NCBI RefSeq assembly: GCF_905163445.1
Contig: NC_053196.1
Coordinates: 14,285,501 to 14,349,500 of the forward strand
DNA length: 64,000 bases
Reading direction: 5' to 3'
DNA from: Pararge aegeria
Taxonomy: Eukaryota; Arthropoda; Insecta; Lepidoptera; Nymphalidae
This document shows, piece by piece, positions 52,581 to 64,000 of this stretch (position 1 is the first letter of the stretch; every line of letters starts with the position of its first letter). The notes beneath the pieces were generated by a model. The model made no database searches. It was given only the letters and a program-made list of their open reading frames with translations, and had not been told where the DNA came from. Made by a program: the position numbers and the translations under genes.

Positions 52581-52860
52581 AATATTCAAGCGGGAAAAAC
52601 GGTCGGACTACTGACTGTCGACGCTTCAACGGTGAAGGAAAACATAGTGAGTTCTCCAAAATGTTGTCAAAGGCGTGTGAAGTCCACCAGGAGTCAACCA
52701 GGAGTCCACCAATCACTGGACTGTGGTGGACTAAGGCCTAATGAGTTGACGATGATGATGATGGTTAATGCAAAAATGATTGACCAATGTGACCTACCCA
52801 ATAAATATTCAAGGGGGAAAATATGCTTCGCATCCACTATAAGACATGCATGGTAACATT
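52581..52860 (+). mobile_element. SINE-C tail fragments
   Basis: CAACGGTGAAGGAAAACATAG and AAAATGTTGTCAAAGGCGTGTG followed by GATGATGATGATGG. A duplicated AATATTCAAG(C/G)GGGAAAA flanks this segment. Confidence 0.55.
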
Positions 52861-53147
52861 TATTACATATACAGTACCCACTTGATAATATTGCGTACTG
52901 CGTATCTCGCATTGCAAGGCTCGCACTTCAAGGCCTACCTTCCTTACGTCATCGCATGCGCATATCATATTAATTTCTTTTCCTCGACCTGAGCTAAATA
53001 TAACTGAGGTAGTCGTTTTAATTAGATACAGACAGAACTAATTATTTATTGTCTTAGAATTAACTGACTGTAATGACTTCGTGCAGCGCTAGCGAATATT
53101 GTCGATGCACCTAGTATTTTTATTTACATGCAGATTATTCACAGAAG

Positions 53148-53415
53148 CGGTGATAGCGCAGTGGGTAGAAGCTAGACTTCATTTTCGGGGGGGCACGCAC
53201 CTCTAACTTTGCTAAATTATGCGCTTTTTAAGTAATTAAATTATCACTTGCACGGTGAAGGAAACCGGCATCGCAGAGTTCTACATAATGTTGTCAAAGG
53301 TGTGTGGAGTCCACCAATCCGCACTGGTCCAGCGTGGTGGACTGCGGCCACAACCCCTTCTCATTGCGAGAAGAGACCCGTGCCATGTAGTGGGCCGGTA
53401 ATGGGTTGATATCAT
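53148..53415 (+). mobile_element. SINE-C
   Basis: The head AAGCGGTGATAGCGCAGTGGG is intact, the B box is decayed. The body runs to CCATGTAGTGGGCCGGTAATGGG. Confidence 0.75.
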
Positions 53416-54169
53416 GATGATTCACAGATAAGGGTCTAGTTTAATAATTGGGGTTAGAAATTTGGGGTCGTTGATTTTGTCTCACAGTTGCACTTGTCTA
53501 TGATATCTCCGCCATATTCAAAGAAGGAAGGGGTAGATTCCGAAAATATACCCTAAATGAGTCTGCAAATGTTGTTCTGCCATATTATAAATTATATTAA
53601 TAGTCGAGCGTTGTGCAGAAATTAGTGAGCAAATTAATCTGTTTTTACAGTTATTATTTCATATAAAATAAAAAAAAGTATTTTATTTTTTGACATAATG
53701 TAGAAAAAAAATTCTAGACGTGTGGTATGTTATACAGAGTTTCTTTGAGTACCTAGTTATAGTTGGTAGGTGCTTTTGTACGGTAATTGCCGTTGCTCTA
53801 ATTGCATTACGTATTTTTCCTTGGATCGTTGATCTTATAATTAGCGTCTTAACATTTGTAAGGATGAATAAACATTTTTTTTTACACACTGAGTGAGTTT
53901 ATAAGTCTTTTTAAATAGCGGATTGCCTCGAACTTAAAACTAGCGTTAATAAGATAAATATACCTACAACTGTCCAAAAAACTCAATTAAATATATTATA
54001 CGACATGAAACAACGCAATAACGTAATTATGCTCAAGCCAGGTTCAGAAAGGAACAACGTAAACATTAGGGTTATCAAAAATCTGACATGAAAAAAAAAA
54101 ATTTAATTGGATTATATCAATTATTATTCTTACATACATATACAATTACATATATGCAAAACATGCATG
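53416..54169. other. AT-rich sequence, no recognised feature
   Basis: No exon or repeat family identified. Confidence 0.35.
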
Positions 54170-54430
54170 TGGTTGGTGTCTAGCACGGCTAGCATGGGCA
54201 GGAGACAATTTTCTCCCCAGGGAGAGGATAAAAATGTATCTTCTCCCACAGCTTTATCAACTCTCCGAGCGTTGGCGCACAAGTAGAAATAAAATCCAAA
54301 TAATATTTGTGTCATAATAAACGGCGGTTAACTTCTCTTATTCCCTGTTCCCGTGCTTTAGCAGGTGGTCACGTTTATAATATCCCTTCGCTTGTCGAGG
54401 GATATAATTTTTGTCTCCTGTCTGCTGGAG
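54170..54430. mobile_element. uninterrupted copy of the repeat hit by the Copia element
   Basis: Reads from TAGCACGGCTAGCATGGGC through GTCATAATAAACGGCGGTTAAC to GAGGGATATAATTTTTG. It shows the site, ATAATAAACGG, where the 21942 copy was interrupted. Confidence 0.7.
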
Positions 54431-56889
54431 CCATATGATACAAATTATCACGGGAACATTAGGAGTACTCGGGACGCGGAGTAAGTAGCTGTAGTAGTTT
54501 GTTGGACTAATGAAACTGTTAAGACCCTGGTAAATAAAAATTAAAGCTTTCACCGTAAAAAATATTATTGTAACTAATATAGGTAATAAAAAAGTAAAGG
54601 CAATTTATTACCGTATTTTTCAATTTTATAATTCTGCCAATTGCCCCAATAACAGTAAACAAGCAATTTTTAACTAATATGGAAAGATAAGTTGAGTCAT
54701 ACTGAGACAGGAAATGCGTGATTTACCCCGCATGATAAATGATGACACAGCTTACATTGTGTCAACGGAATATAAACTTTACAGAGCAGGCAATAAAGTA
54801 TGTAATGCGTAAGCCTAAGTTTGTATTGATCTTTTCTGTACATAATATCGTGAAGTTGGAGTTAAAATTTGTCTGGAGGATGTAAAATGTAGGGGTGCGT
54901 TGTGTTGTTATTGATTGATTGAAATTTAATGTTTGTCGGCCGTCTAGGGGCTGTTGTGTTAATTAATGTCGCGCCGTTACAATTCTACAGATGTACCAAC
55001 AAGTCGGCTTTAAGACATGTTTCAACTTCCAACCAGAAAATAATAATAATAATGTTTATAAAAATGGTCACTGCGACCTTACTCGTAGCAATAAGTCAGT
55101 ATCTTTTGTAATAATATGTTATTGATTAATCGAAATGTTTTGGTGCTGTTCCAATCCAACTTCCAACCAGTAAATAATAATAATTATTTTCGTCATAGCT
55201 CATTCCAACCCCACCCGCCGCAACACGCTGCCGATATTTATTTAATCAGTAGTTATTCTATAATCTTTTCCGTTTTCCTGGCGGATTAATGAAGGTTGGT
55301 CAGATTTATATACCTACTCCTGAGTCCTGTATGGTATTGGCGAGGAATTAAATAAAATTTTAGAATTTAAGGAAATTTAATAAAAACTGCTACTCCTTAA
55401 AGGTTTTTTGATTTAAGGTACCCATGGTAAATAAGCACGAACACCAGCAGTAATAAGCAGTAACAGATCTTAATAATAATAATACTGATATAAGTACCTA
55501 CCTATGAATAATTTTTATTATTGTGCATCTACACAATACTAACATATAGATTAAGTTGATGTGTTCACTAACAAATGGGCTCTTATTGCGCCAAATAAAA
55601 AACCTTTTATTTAAATTCAAATTCAAATTCTTTATTTGGAAAAAATATGATAGGGTTAAACACTTATTTTTAGATGTTATCATTGTCTGTTTTACGCATA
55701 TTTTGTCGTTCACATTGACGTTGAATATTAAGGTAAATATACGAAGCGGGAACAAATATACGAATGCCACTTAGCAACAAGTCGGCTGCCCAGCTAAGTC
55801 GATGTTAAAAGTTGGCATGTTTGTATACTCTTTAATTTTACAGAAAATAAATACGTGTATAGAACCGATTGATATTAACTACCACTCCTACATTACCTTA
55901 GAACTTAGAACGCAGACGCATTTGATGGCGAAAACGGCATCGATCGTAAAGAAAGTTTTCTTACTGTTGCATGGGCAAATTTTACGTTAGGATATAAATT
56001 TTTGCGAATAAGCTGTCACTCGCTAGTCCATACTAATTTGTTTGTTTGTCCTTGCTTTAAGCCATAACTAAGCAAGTTCATTTTTGGCCTAGAATTAGTT
56101 TATAGATCGGAGTGTAACACAGGCTGCTTTTTATCCCAGGAAAACAAACGGTTCCCGCGGGATTTGCAAAAGTACGCTTGTCTTTGCGCAGACAAAGAAC
56201 GCAAATCAAATAAACGTTACTTATGCTTGATGTTACGCGTGTAACTAATATTTTGCCAAGAATTAAATGTATGCAGTGACTCCGCGTATGCCTAGTATGA
56301 AGCGGTGAAATTTTATTTACTGTTGACGGCCGACGCGACGATTCGCGGTACGAATTCCATAGTTCCCAATGCCAATAATGACAAAAAGATCGCGAGGAGA
56401 GGGACTTTGGTTTTATTGCTTTACTAGATGCGCCTCGCGGTTTCACCCGCGGTAATTAAGTCGTATGGTTAGGCCTTGTTAGGACGTGAAGGAAGACGAT
56501 ACTTGGTGTAAAAAATACGAATGTTCCTGTAAAAACCACCCATGGGAATTTGATCTTCCCGGGATGAAAAGAACCCTAATTGTTACTCTTTCCTTTCAAT
56601 TATGCCAACACTTTAGTCGATTGATTGGTTGCTTAGTTTAGTAAGGACAAACAAACAAGCAAACACGCTTTCTCAATTTTAATATAACTAGCTGTGCCGA
56701 GGGTCCGAAACGGCTAGCGTCTTCGTCTCTCTAAGAACCGTTCGTTTACCTGAGATAATAGGTAGCCTACGTTACTCTCCGTTCTTACAACTAACTCCAA
56801 GTTGTTTGGTTGAAGGACAACCACACACACTTTCTCATTTATAATAATATAAAGGATGGGTCATTCGGTGACACCGAAAATAAACTTTG
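54431..56889. other. AT-rich sequence with minor repeat ends
   Basis: A LINE-type (AAATTC)n tail lies at about 55610-55650. A Helitron-end-like GCGGTTTCACCCGCGG lies near 56436. AACTAGCTGTGCCGAGGGTCC near 56690 is similar. No exons recognised. Confidence 0.4.
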
Positions 56890-57175
56890 TAATCATATCC
56901 CTAGCAGCACAGGCAGGAGATAAAAACTATATCCCCCGATTATATCCCCTGACAGGGGATATAATTAACGTATCTACCTGCTAAATCACGGGAACATGGA
57001 ATAGGAGAAGTTTTGCTCCCGTTTATTATAACACATATTATTTGGATATTATTTCTACTTGTGCTTCAGTGCTCTGAAAATTGATAAAGCTGTGGGAGAA
57101 GATACATTTTTATCTTTTCCCCGGGATTTAATTTTCTCCTTCCCATGCTCGTCGTGTTGCCCGTGCTAGCCCTGC
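56890..57175. mobile_element. inverted copy of the 54170 repeat
   Basis: Complement of the same family, from CAGGCAGGAGATAAAAAC through GTTTATTATAACACATATTATTTGG to CCCGTGCTAGCCCTGCAGGG. Confidence 0.7.
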
Positions 57176-57914
57176 AGGGACCTCAACTTCCAGTGCAAAT
57201 AGCATCAGTTCTCAATGAATTAATCTACCATTAGGAATAACAATCAATACACCGATAGCATCACCAGTTACTGACCTCAGCGCTGAATGTTTATCGCATG
57301 GCCAAACGCACGTGGTCACCCGTGACATATAAACATAATAAATTAGTGTCATCTACATATCAAAATTCAAAATTCGAAGCCATTTGTTGGATTGAGTATA
57401 CACTTTTATAATATGATTCCTTAGGTAATTTTGGACCTACCAATGCATAAGTTTAAAGAATATGTTGTAATATGTAAATATAAAAATTAAAAAATAAGGC
57501 GCTTTGGAATAAACGAGAAATCTCTCATCGTATGCCTACTTTTATGAAGGTTAAAATTGAAAACTACCCTCGTTTGTATCGAGCCTTCGATGGGGCGCTG
57601 AGAGCTCGAGGCGTGCTTGACCCTCGATGCTTAGACAGTTACGGCATAACACTTTAATTTACCAAAATGTTGTTAAATATTCATCATTCGGTAAATTTTT
57701 CCTTGGATACGATAAAGGTAAACTAGTATTGAAGCCTTGAAGGTATATTATAGTGCTTATACCTTTCACGCTTTGCTCCAATGCGGGCTCTTAACTAAAT
57801 GCAAGCGTGGTAAGATCGAAGGGGTATAATCTATGCCCCTTTTTGCGTTTCTACGCAAGTTCTTTAATCGTTTAGCGGTACAGATAATTTCATTGCATTC
57901 AAAATATATTTTAT
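57176..57914. other. intergenic or intronic sequence
   Basis: A dispersed repeat at about 57340-57450 (TTTATAATATGATTCCTTAGG..TTTTGGACCTACC) matches 29030-29140. Nothing else recognised. Confidence 0.4.
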
Positions 57915-58133
57915 TATTATTATCTTATCTTATATCTTTAAACGAGCAATTCTTGATATATATAATTGGAATTTCGGAATCGGCTCCAACGATTTTCATG
58001 AAATTTAGTATACAGCGGGTTTCGGGGGCGATAAATCGATCTAGCTAGGATTCATTTTTATAAAAATGTCATTTTATTCGAGTTTTCCGGTAATAACCGA
58101 TTTGTTGCCGACGAAGTTGCACGGGTCAGCTAG
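57915..58133 (+). mobile_element. Helitron-like 3' part
   Basis: Ends CGAAGTTGCACGGGTCAGCTAGT. Matches 37640-37770 (CGGGGGCGATAAATCGATC). Confidence 0.55.
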
Positions 58134-58319
58134 TATGTACAGAATTATATACTGTATGCCAAAATGTTTGAAACGGGATTTGAATCCTCAACTATGCCTA
58201 TCTTAGTCTGGATACTTTGCCAATCCAGCCTCTCGGTCAAGGGGACCGTAAATTGAGATATTTCCAGTTCAGTTCAGTTTCGATCTTATTTCAAAAGGTG
58301 AATATTTAATTAAATCATC
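58134..58319. other. tRNA-like fragment region
   Basis: Contains GGGATTTGAATCCTCAACT and CCAATCCAGCCTCTCGGTCAAG, tRNA-head-like phrases of a repeat. Not a foldable tRNA gene by eye. Confidence 0.3.
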
Positions 58320-58610
58320 ATTGTCCTCTTGCCGGCCCGACTACAGGGCACGGGTTCTCCTCTCAGAATTAGAAGGGTTAAGGCCGTAGTCTACCACGCT
58401 GGCCATTCGGATTGGTAGACTTCACACTTCGTTGAGAACATTATAGAGAACTCTCGTTCCTTCCGATTTTCCTTCAACGATTAAAGCAAGTGATGTTTCA
58501 ATTCCCTTCATTGAAACGCACATAACTCCGTGCGTGCCTGGGCTCGAACCGGGTCACCACGAAAGGAAAGCCGAAGCCTTACCCACTATCACCGCTATAT
58601 AGGCTATCAC
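58320..58610 (-). mobile_element. SINE-C, minus orientation
   Basis: From CCGGCCCGACTACAGGGCACG to CCCACTATCACCGCTATAT; B-box complement GGGCTCGAACCGGG. Confidence 0.78.
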
Positions 58611-58850
58611 CGCTTGTTTTTAAAATACATATAAAAATGTCGACACTCATAGAATTTTAACCTGCTTCACTCTGGCAATCGTGGCCTAGGCGCTTTACCA
58701 CTAAACTACGGTTCCCATACCGCCTATGCCGAAATAAATATTATATGCCCTTTTTTATATCTGTTACAGCGATTGTAGTTCCATATTTCGCAGACACCTT
58801 TAATATGCAAGTTACGGAAAATTTTGATGCTACCTTTCTAATATTTAAAT

Positions 58851-59407
58851 ATAACTACCTGTTGCCCGTGACTTCGTCTGCGTTTGATTTTATTTTTTTA
58901 TGTGGCATTCAATTTAGTTGTACATACATGGTGTTAAAAAATTTAAAACTATTCAGTATCGCTAAGCCTTAAATGAGGGGTTTGCTGTTGTCCGCTGAGG
59001 AGTTCTGTCCTCTATCTCCAACCACAGTTTGAGCAAAATTTAACACATATTATAATCTCTGTAGTACAAAAATAATTATTTAAATCTGCTATAATTTGTC
59101 GGAGATATGGTGTAAAATCGTCAAACACTTTCATCCCCTGTCCCAAAGGAATTGAGCTTAATATCGGGATAAAAAGTATCCTATATTATGTTTTTATTAA
59201 AACCACGAGATCCAGATACCGAACTGATTTATTGGTCACTTATACTGACATACCCACATGGTGCAGTCATTACAAAACTACATACATATTTCATACACAT
59301 CATATTACTTCTAACACTTCGGTTAAGTAGTTTTTGCGTGAAAGCGTAACAAACAAACTTACATTGCAATTTATAATATTACGTTTATAATATTAAGGGA
59401 AGTAGGG
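58851..59407 (-). mobile_element. Helitron-like element, minus orientation
   Basis: On the minus strand a start near TCCCTACTTCCCTTAATATT, then AAGTTTGTTTGTTACGCTTTC, and an end near CGAAGTCACGGGCAACAGGTAG. Related to 61262-61510. Confidence 0.55.
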
Positions 59408-60189
59408 ATTACGTGAACTGAATGCTTTATAAGTACCTGTTACTGTACCCAACAGGAATAAAGAATTTTTAAATTTGAATATACAGATAAATAAACGCTT
59501 GTCTCTTTACGCGATATTTATGTCAGGGGCTTGTCTTAAAAAAATCATAAAGTAACCTCGTTGTCGCTAACGGTCGCGGTCGATGAGACCTCGTTAGTGT
59601 AATTGGGATTACACGTTACTCGTGTATAATGGATAATAGCTGTGCCCCGTTTCAGCCGCGCAACGTTATGGCTGGTAGCGTGACGTTACATAACATTTAG
59701 CTTAGTTGGAAGCAGGCAGCTTCGCTTTCATCTCTCAAAAATTAAACGATAGAGAGATAGGATATCTCTTCCCTCTATATCTGCATTGTGAAGAAAAATA
59801 TACAATTTTACACCAAAATGAAAGGAAAGAAACTGCTTTTTCCGGAAAAAACTAAAAAAAAATTAAATGCCCCCTATTCGAAATTAGCACTTCACAAGCA
59901 AAGTCCGTACGCAACATCAATAAAAATATTTAACCACATTTTATTAGGAATACTGAAAATGACAATGAATTGAATAAAATATTAAAAAAAATCTCATAGA
60001 GCTTTTATTCCGTAAATAGTTTTTTCGATTTTGAGAATTAATAAAATTATTTAACTAAAAAAAAAATGGCTGTACATTACAGTACACAAAACGTTACATT
60101 ATAAAATTAGATTTGTTTTAAATAGTGTATTATAAATGTAACATTATGTATTTTGCTAAATAAATTTCAATTAAGATAGATTTAAATGA
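59408..60189. other. AT-rich sequence with a LINE tail
   Basis: 59420-59480 matches the CTTTATAAGTACCTGTTACTG...AATAAAGAATTTTT tail. The 61-codon frame at 59788 is unsupported. No gene recognised. Confidence 0.4.
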
Positions 60190-60440
60190 ACCCAGTACCA
60201 GCCCACAGTGGGCCCACTATAAGGCGCGGGTCTCCCATCTAGAAAGAGAAGGGTTTATCTCGAAGTCCACCACGCTGGCCAAGTGCGGGTTGATTACTAT
60301 ATTTCACACGATTTTTGACAGCATTGTGGAGAACACCGAGCATGCAGGATTCCACACGATGTTGTCTTGGACCGTAAATGCAAGTACAGTACGTAAATGA
60401 AACTAAACTGATCACCAACAGAGTATCACCGCTTACGCTT
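60190..60440 (-). mobile_element. SINE-C, minus orientation
   Basis: From AGTACCAGCCCACAGTGGGCC to AGTATCACCGCTTACGC; the head is partly lost. Confidence 0.65.
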
Positions 60441-60643
60441 AGGCAAGGATTGTTGAACTGTTTATTGAAGATGTTGAAAGAGAAACAGATAATTTTTTTG
60501 CGGCTTCTTTGTAGACGGACGTTAATAACAGACTAGCAGACAGACGTGACGTTTTCAAAGTGCTTACAATATAGAAGCTACTTGTAGCCAATGAATTTTG
60601 ATTTGAAAGATAAGCGCATTTGAACACACGCAATTGAGCTTTT

Positions 60644-60838
60644 ATGCCCGTTTTCACTCTAAACCTAGGCATCGCCTTAATCGAATGCCTAATTGTTTAG
60701 GCGATGTCTATAAAAAAACGTTTCACCAACTCTCAGGTGATAACTATTGGTGAACAGGCTGTATGCCTAGGAATCTCCTTAGATTTGGCCTTACTTATTT
60801 AGGCAATGCCTTGTTCCTTGTTAGTGAAAGCGGGCACT
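60644..60838. mobile_element. MITE with about 14-bp inverted ends
   Basis: Starts TGCCCGTTTTCACT and ends AGTGAAAGCGGGCA, imperfect inverted repeats. GCCTAA/TTAGGC palindromes fill the interior. Non-coding. Confidence 0.6.
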
Positions 60839-61261
60839 ACCCTGATTTGATTTTTGCATTTGCAATGTACTGACGCGCCAAGTCAACTGAGGTAGCATAC
60901 GTATAGATATGTTAAACCGGTCAGATGATATGTGTTCAGTGACGTTACTATGTATGAGGCATAATTTTGTTTGTATATCTTTACCTATAACACACTGACT
61001 GACTTACTGTTTGGATTACATACTACACATAGCCAAAACCACTAGTAGTAACATCACACACATCACATTTAGTCATCACATTTAGTCACTTTGAGAGAAC
61101 AGTAATAAAAGATTTTTCAAAAATCTTTTAGAGCCCAGTTATGAACTATTACGAGGTCAAAACTGGGCTTTAAAGATTGTACAGAAGTATTCTTGAACTT
61201 TGTTTTTAAGCTTTTAATATACGTATACCAACTTCAAAGTAATAAAATCCTACTACATCCA

Positions 61262-61855
61262 TTCCCTACTAATATTATAAAGTCAATGTAAGTTTGTTTG
61301 TTACGCTTTCACGAAAAACCACTTAACCGATCCTCATGAAACTTTGTACACATATTGTTGGAAGTGTTAGAAGTAATATAGAATTCTATTTATCCCGACA
61401 TTAAGCTCGAATACTTGGGGAGAGGGGATGAAAGTGTATGACGATTTTACACCATAACTCCAACAAATTAAAACCGATTTAAATCTCAAACGCAGACGAA
61501 GTCGCTGGCAACAGCTAGTATATTATATATTAATATTGTAAATGTTAAAGTGTGGATGTTTGTTACTCAGTCACGAAAAATGGCCAAACGGATTTGGATA
61601 AAATAAAATTTGTCATACATGTAGCCTTTGACATCGAAAAGAACATAGGCTAACTTTTTATCCCGATTCCTTAAGTAGTTCCCGATGGAAAATTTAAGAT
61701 CCTGTAATAGATATGCTATGGAAAAGGACATGTACTTTCTATATCGAACTTACAAATAGTTCCCGTGGTATGATTACATATTTTTAACGAGGGAAACTTG
61801 GAACCAATTCTGAAGTTCACGCAGACGAACGAAGTCGCGGGCGAAGCTGGTATTT
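61262..61855 (+). mobile_element. two adjacent Helitron-like elements
   Basis: First: CTACTAATATTATAAAGTC to CGAAGTCGCTGGCAACAGCTAG at about 61520. Second: ATTAATATTGTAAATGTTAAAG to GAAGTCGCGGGCGAAGCTGG at about 61850. No Rep/helicase frame. Confidence 0.6.
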
Positions 61856-64000
61856 TTATAAATCAAGCCTGAATACTTTATTGTACAACTAGCTTCGAAA
61901 AAATAAGCAACTACTAATAATTTTTATAGATAATGTGGGTTTATCTTTATAAACTAAATAAGTACACCCGCGTAACCTTTTCGAGTGTAGACGCGTTATG
62001 TTACGCTGTGTGATTGCTTTAACGATGCATACTTATGCGGTAGCAGCAATCGCTGTAGTTTTTCGAAGAGTTTCGTTCTCAGTCTCCAAAACCCTTCATC
62101 AGATCTATATTAAATTTAAATGGAGACCATTTCGGAATAAACTCCTTTTAAAAAATAAATAATTTTGATAATCCATCCGCGTAATCCGTATATATGACGG
62201 GAGTCATGCCCGAACATAGTATACATAAAAAGTAAACAAAAAACCGTAACTGCGAGTCGGAATTGCGCAAAAAAGTTTTGTTCCATTAGGTATCTATAAA
62301 ACACGAAAAAAAACATGTCTGTTGGAGTAGAGCCCTTTAAATATTAATTTTATTCTGTTATTCTAGTATTTATTGTTATATCAGCAACCGAAGTACATCT
62401 GTGAAAATGTCAACTGTCTACTTGTCGCGGTTCATGAGATACAGCCTGGTGACAGACGGACAGACAGACAGACAGACGGACGAACAGCGGAATCTTAGTA
62501 ACAGGGTTCCGTTTTGCCAGTTGGGTACAAAACCCTAAAACATCCGAATTTATAGCTTCAACTGTTTTTTGAAAGAATTCTGCTAAAAAAGAGTTAATCG
62601 AGTTAAATAGGTAGTAGGTAGTATACCTACCTATTTAATTATATGGGTATATACAATAATTCATTCACACGCCTTGGTCCGGGATTTCCTGACATCCCCA
62701 TGCGATATAACTGACATCATTTCCCTACGACATTACCTCTGACTGACGTAGGTAAGCACATAAATAATTCCGTTGAATTACGCGTTACATTGTCCTTGGT
62801 GGGAAGATCGTATAGCTGGACTCCGAAAACTACCTTGTACACTAATAAAAAACTAAATTCCAAGTAGTTTTTGAAGTGAAAACTTCTTTTGGCGCGTTAA
62901 GCACTTTTTTGCGTGAAAAAAAACATGGGACTCGCGTCATCGTCACCGAACGCTTTCCATGAGCTATATGTTTGCTATGAAATTTAAGCTTAATTTACTA
63001 TACTCCGCGAAAAGCAGGAGAATACGCGCACGCACGTTCCGATTAAAAAAATTTCATTGTAAAGTCAACATTCCGGTATTGGCATTGTCAAAATTACGTC
63101 TGCTTCTATCCAATATTTATATGTGTATGTATATATATATACATAGATTGAATATTCACTTTTACTGCACTCCGTGTACAAGATTCAAGCCACATCTTTG
63201 CATAATTTTGCCAGCATCGCAATCCTATTATAAGAGTATACTATGTTTGGATTGTTTTTAGATTAGATTGTTTTTACTGATTACATTGTTTTAAGAAAAA
63301 TAAATGATTATTATTATTATTATGCGTCAGTGCTGCCATCTGAAAGAATATACATAAAATAATGTTTATAATATCCACCTTCAGTGGGTAGTTCAAATAA
63401 AGACTAAATTGCGTTTCTGTGAAAATACAAGAAACAACATTTGAAGCTTTTACTTCAGGTCTTTAAATAAAATAATTTCTTGTTAAAACAAACTTTTATA
63501 TATATATTTTTAAATGTCACTTATGACTGTAAATATCACTGGTTACTTTAAAAAAGGTTCGATATACGAACTCGAGAAAAGAGGTTTTCTCTACATACAC
63601 TTAAATAAATAGCCGATGTCTAACACGTGTAGTATCATAAACCATGTTTGCTTGAATCTCTTACTATTAAACAAACAATAACGCAAACAACATTCCGAGT
63701 ATAGAATATTTGGGCTAGTATTTACACTTCTAAGAAAGAACGAGCTTCTTACTGTATTTTTATCTAAAAAGGAATTGAAGTATGCACATAGACCGATTTC
63801 TCTAAGATAACATATCAGATTTGCGTGATTTTCCGAAATCCACTATTTAAAAAACACGAATTTTTTTTATTACCACTCGCCTTACAATACTTCATTAAAT
63901 GACTTGTTATTTGTAGGTAAAGTACGTCATTACACGTAATAAGGCTTTAGCGGTTTTTGTAAATTTGCACTAAAATCTTTTATAGATTCGTGATTTCTTA
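61856..64000. other. AT-rich end of window, no gene recognised
   Basis: A (GACA)n/(GACG) microsatellite lies at about 62453-62492, within a repeat ending GGAATCTTAGTAACAGGGTTCC. A fragment of the 13540 repeat lies at about 62990-63130. No exon or promoter recognised. Confidence 0.4.

Noticed and set aside
52446..52856. 136-codon plus-strand frame
   Set aside because: It runs across MITE-1 and SINE-C sequence, so it is a chance frame in repeats.
55802..55990. 62-codon frame near 55.8 kb
   Set aside because: No conserved motif, no plausible promoter or splice sites and biased AT-rich composition.
59788..59973. 61-codon Lys-rich frame
   Set aside because: Poly-Lys from A-runs in AT-rich DNA, with no homology recognised.

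Overview
The window is animal nuclear DNA, almost certainly from a lepidopteran and probably a butterfly. It is AT-rich, most genes are split by GT-AG introns, and it is crowded with tRNA-derived SINEs, Helitron-like elements, non-LTR retrotransposon fragments and small MITE-like elements of the types usual in Lepidoptera. There are no operons, CRISPR arrays or bacterial features. All gene models come from reading splice sites and protein families by eye.

1-17 kb: a cluster of four secreted Kazal-type serine protease inhibitor genes. Gene A has one domain (coding exon 709-935, +). Gene B has seven (4416-8918, +). Gene C has seven nearly identical domains on a 147-bp tandem repeat (13297-11033, -). 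Gene D has two (15487-16794, +). B, C and D share one plan: a tiny first exon of five codons plus a G, a phase-1 intron, then one exon carrying the signal peptide core and all Kazal domains. Their core promoters also look alike. Dibasic and furin-like sites lie between many domains, so B and C may be precursors that release single-domain inhibitors. The bait-residue (P1) reading differs: K in A; R, L, F, L, Y, R, R in B; L in all seven of C; K and F in D.

17.8-40.3 kb: one large minus-strand gene whose 14 coding exons give a 738-residue SMARCAL1-type annealing helicase: an RPA-binding-like N terminus, a HARP domain, and a SNF2 ATPase with DDMGLGKT, DESH, LLSGTP and HRIGR motifs. Its introns hold most of the mobile DNA: a Copia-type LTR retrotransposon with identical 113-bp LTRs but internal deletions, two Helitron-like elements (one inserted in an ATCGAT-rich array), a minisatellite beside a splice donor, a 34-bp perfect palindrome, an RTE-like LINE fragment and many SINEs.

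40.8-49 kb: a compact housekeeping block. An intronless mitochondrial carnitine/acylcarnitine carrier gene (+) is divergent from SMARCAL1 with about 0.5 kb between the start codons. Then come GPANK1 (-), a 190-bp-arm inverted repeat, a two-exon Myb/SANT-like gene (-), and the first coding exon of an unidentified membrane-anchored protein (48942-49025, +).

49-64 kb: I see no further convincing exons, only dispersed repeats and AT-rich sequence. It may be a long first intron of the 48942 gene or intergenic DNA.
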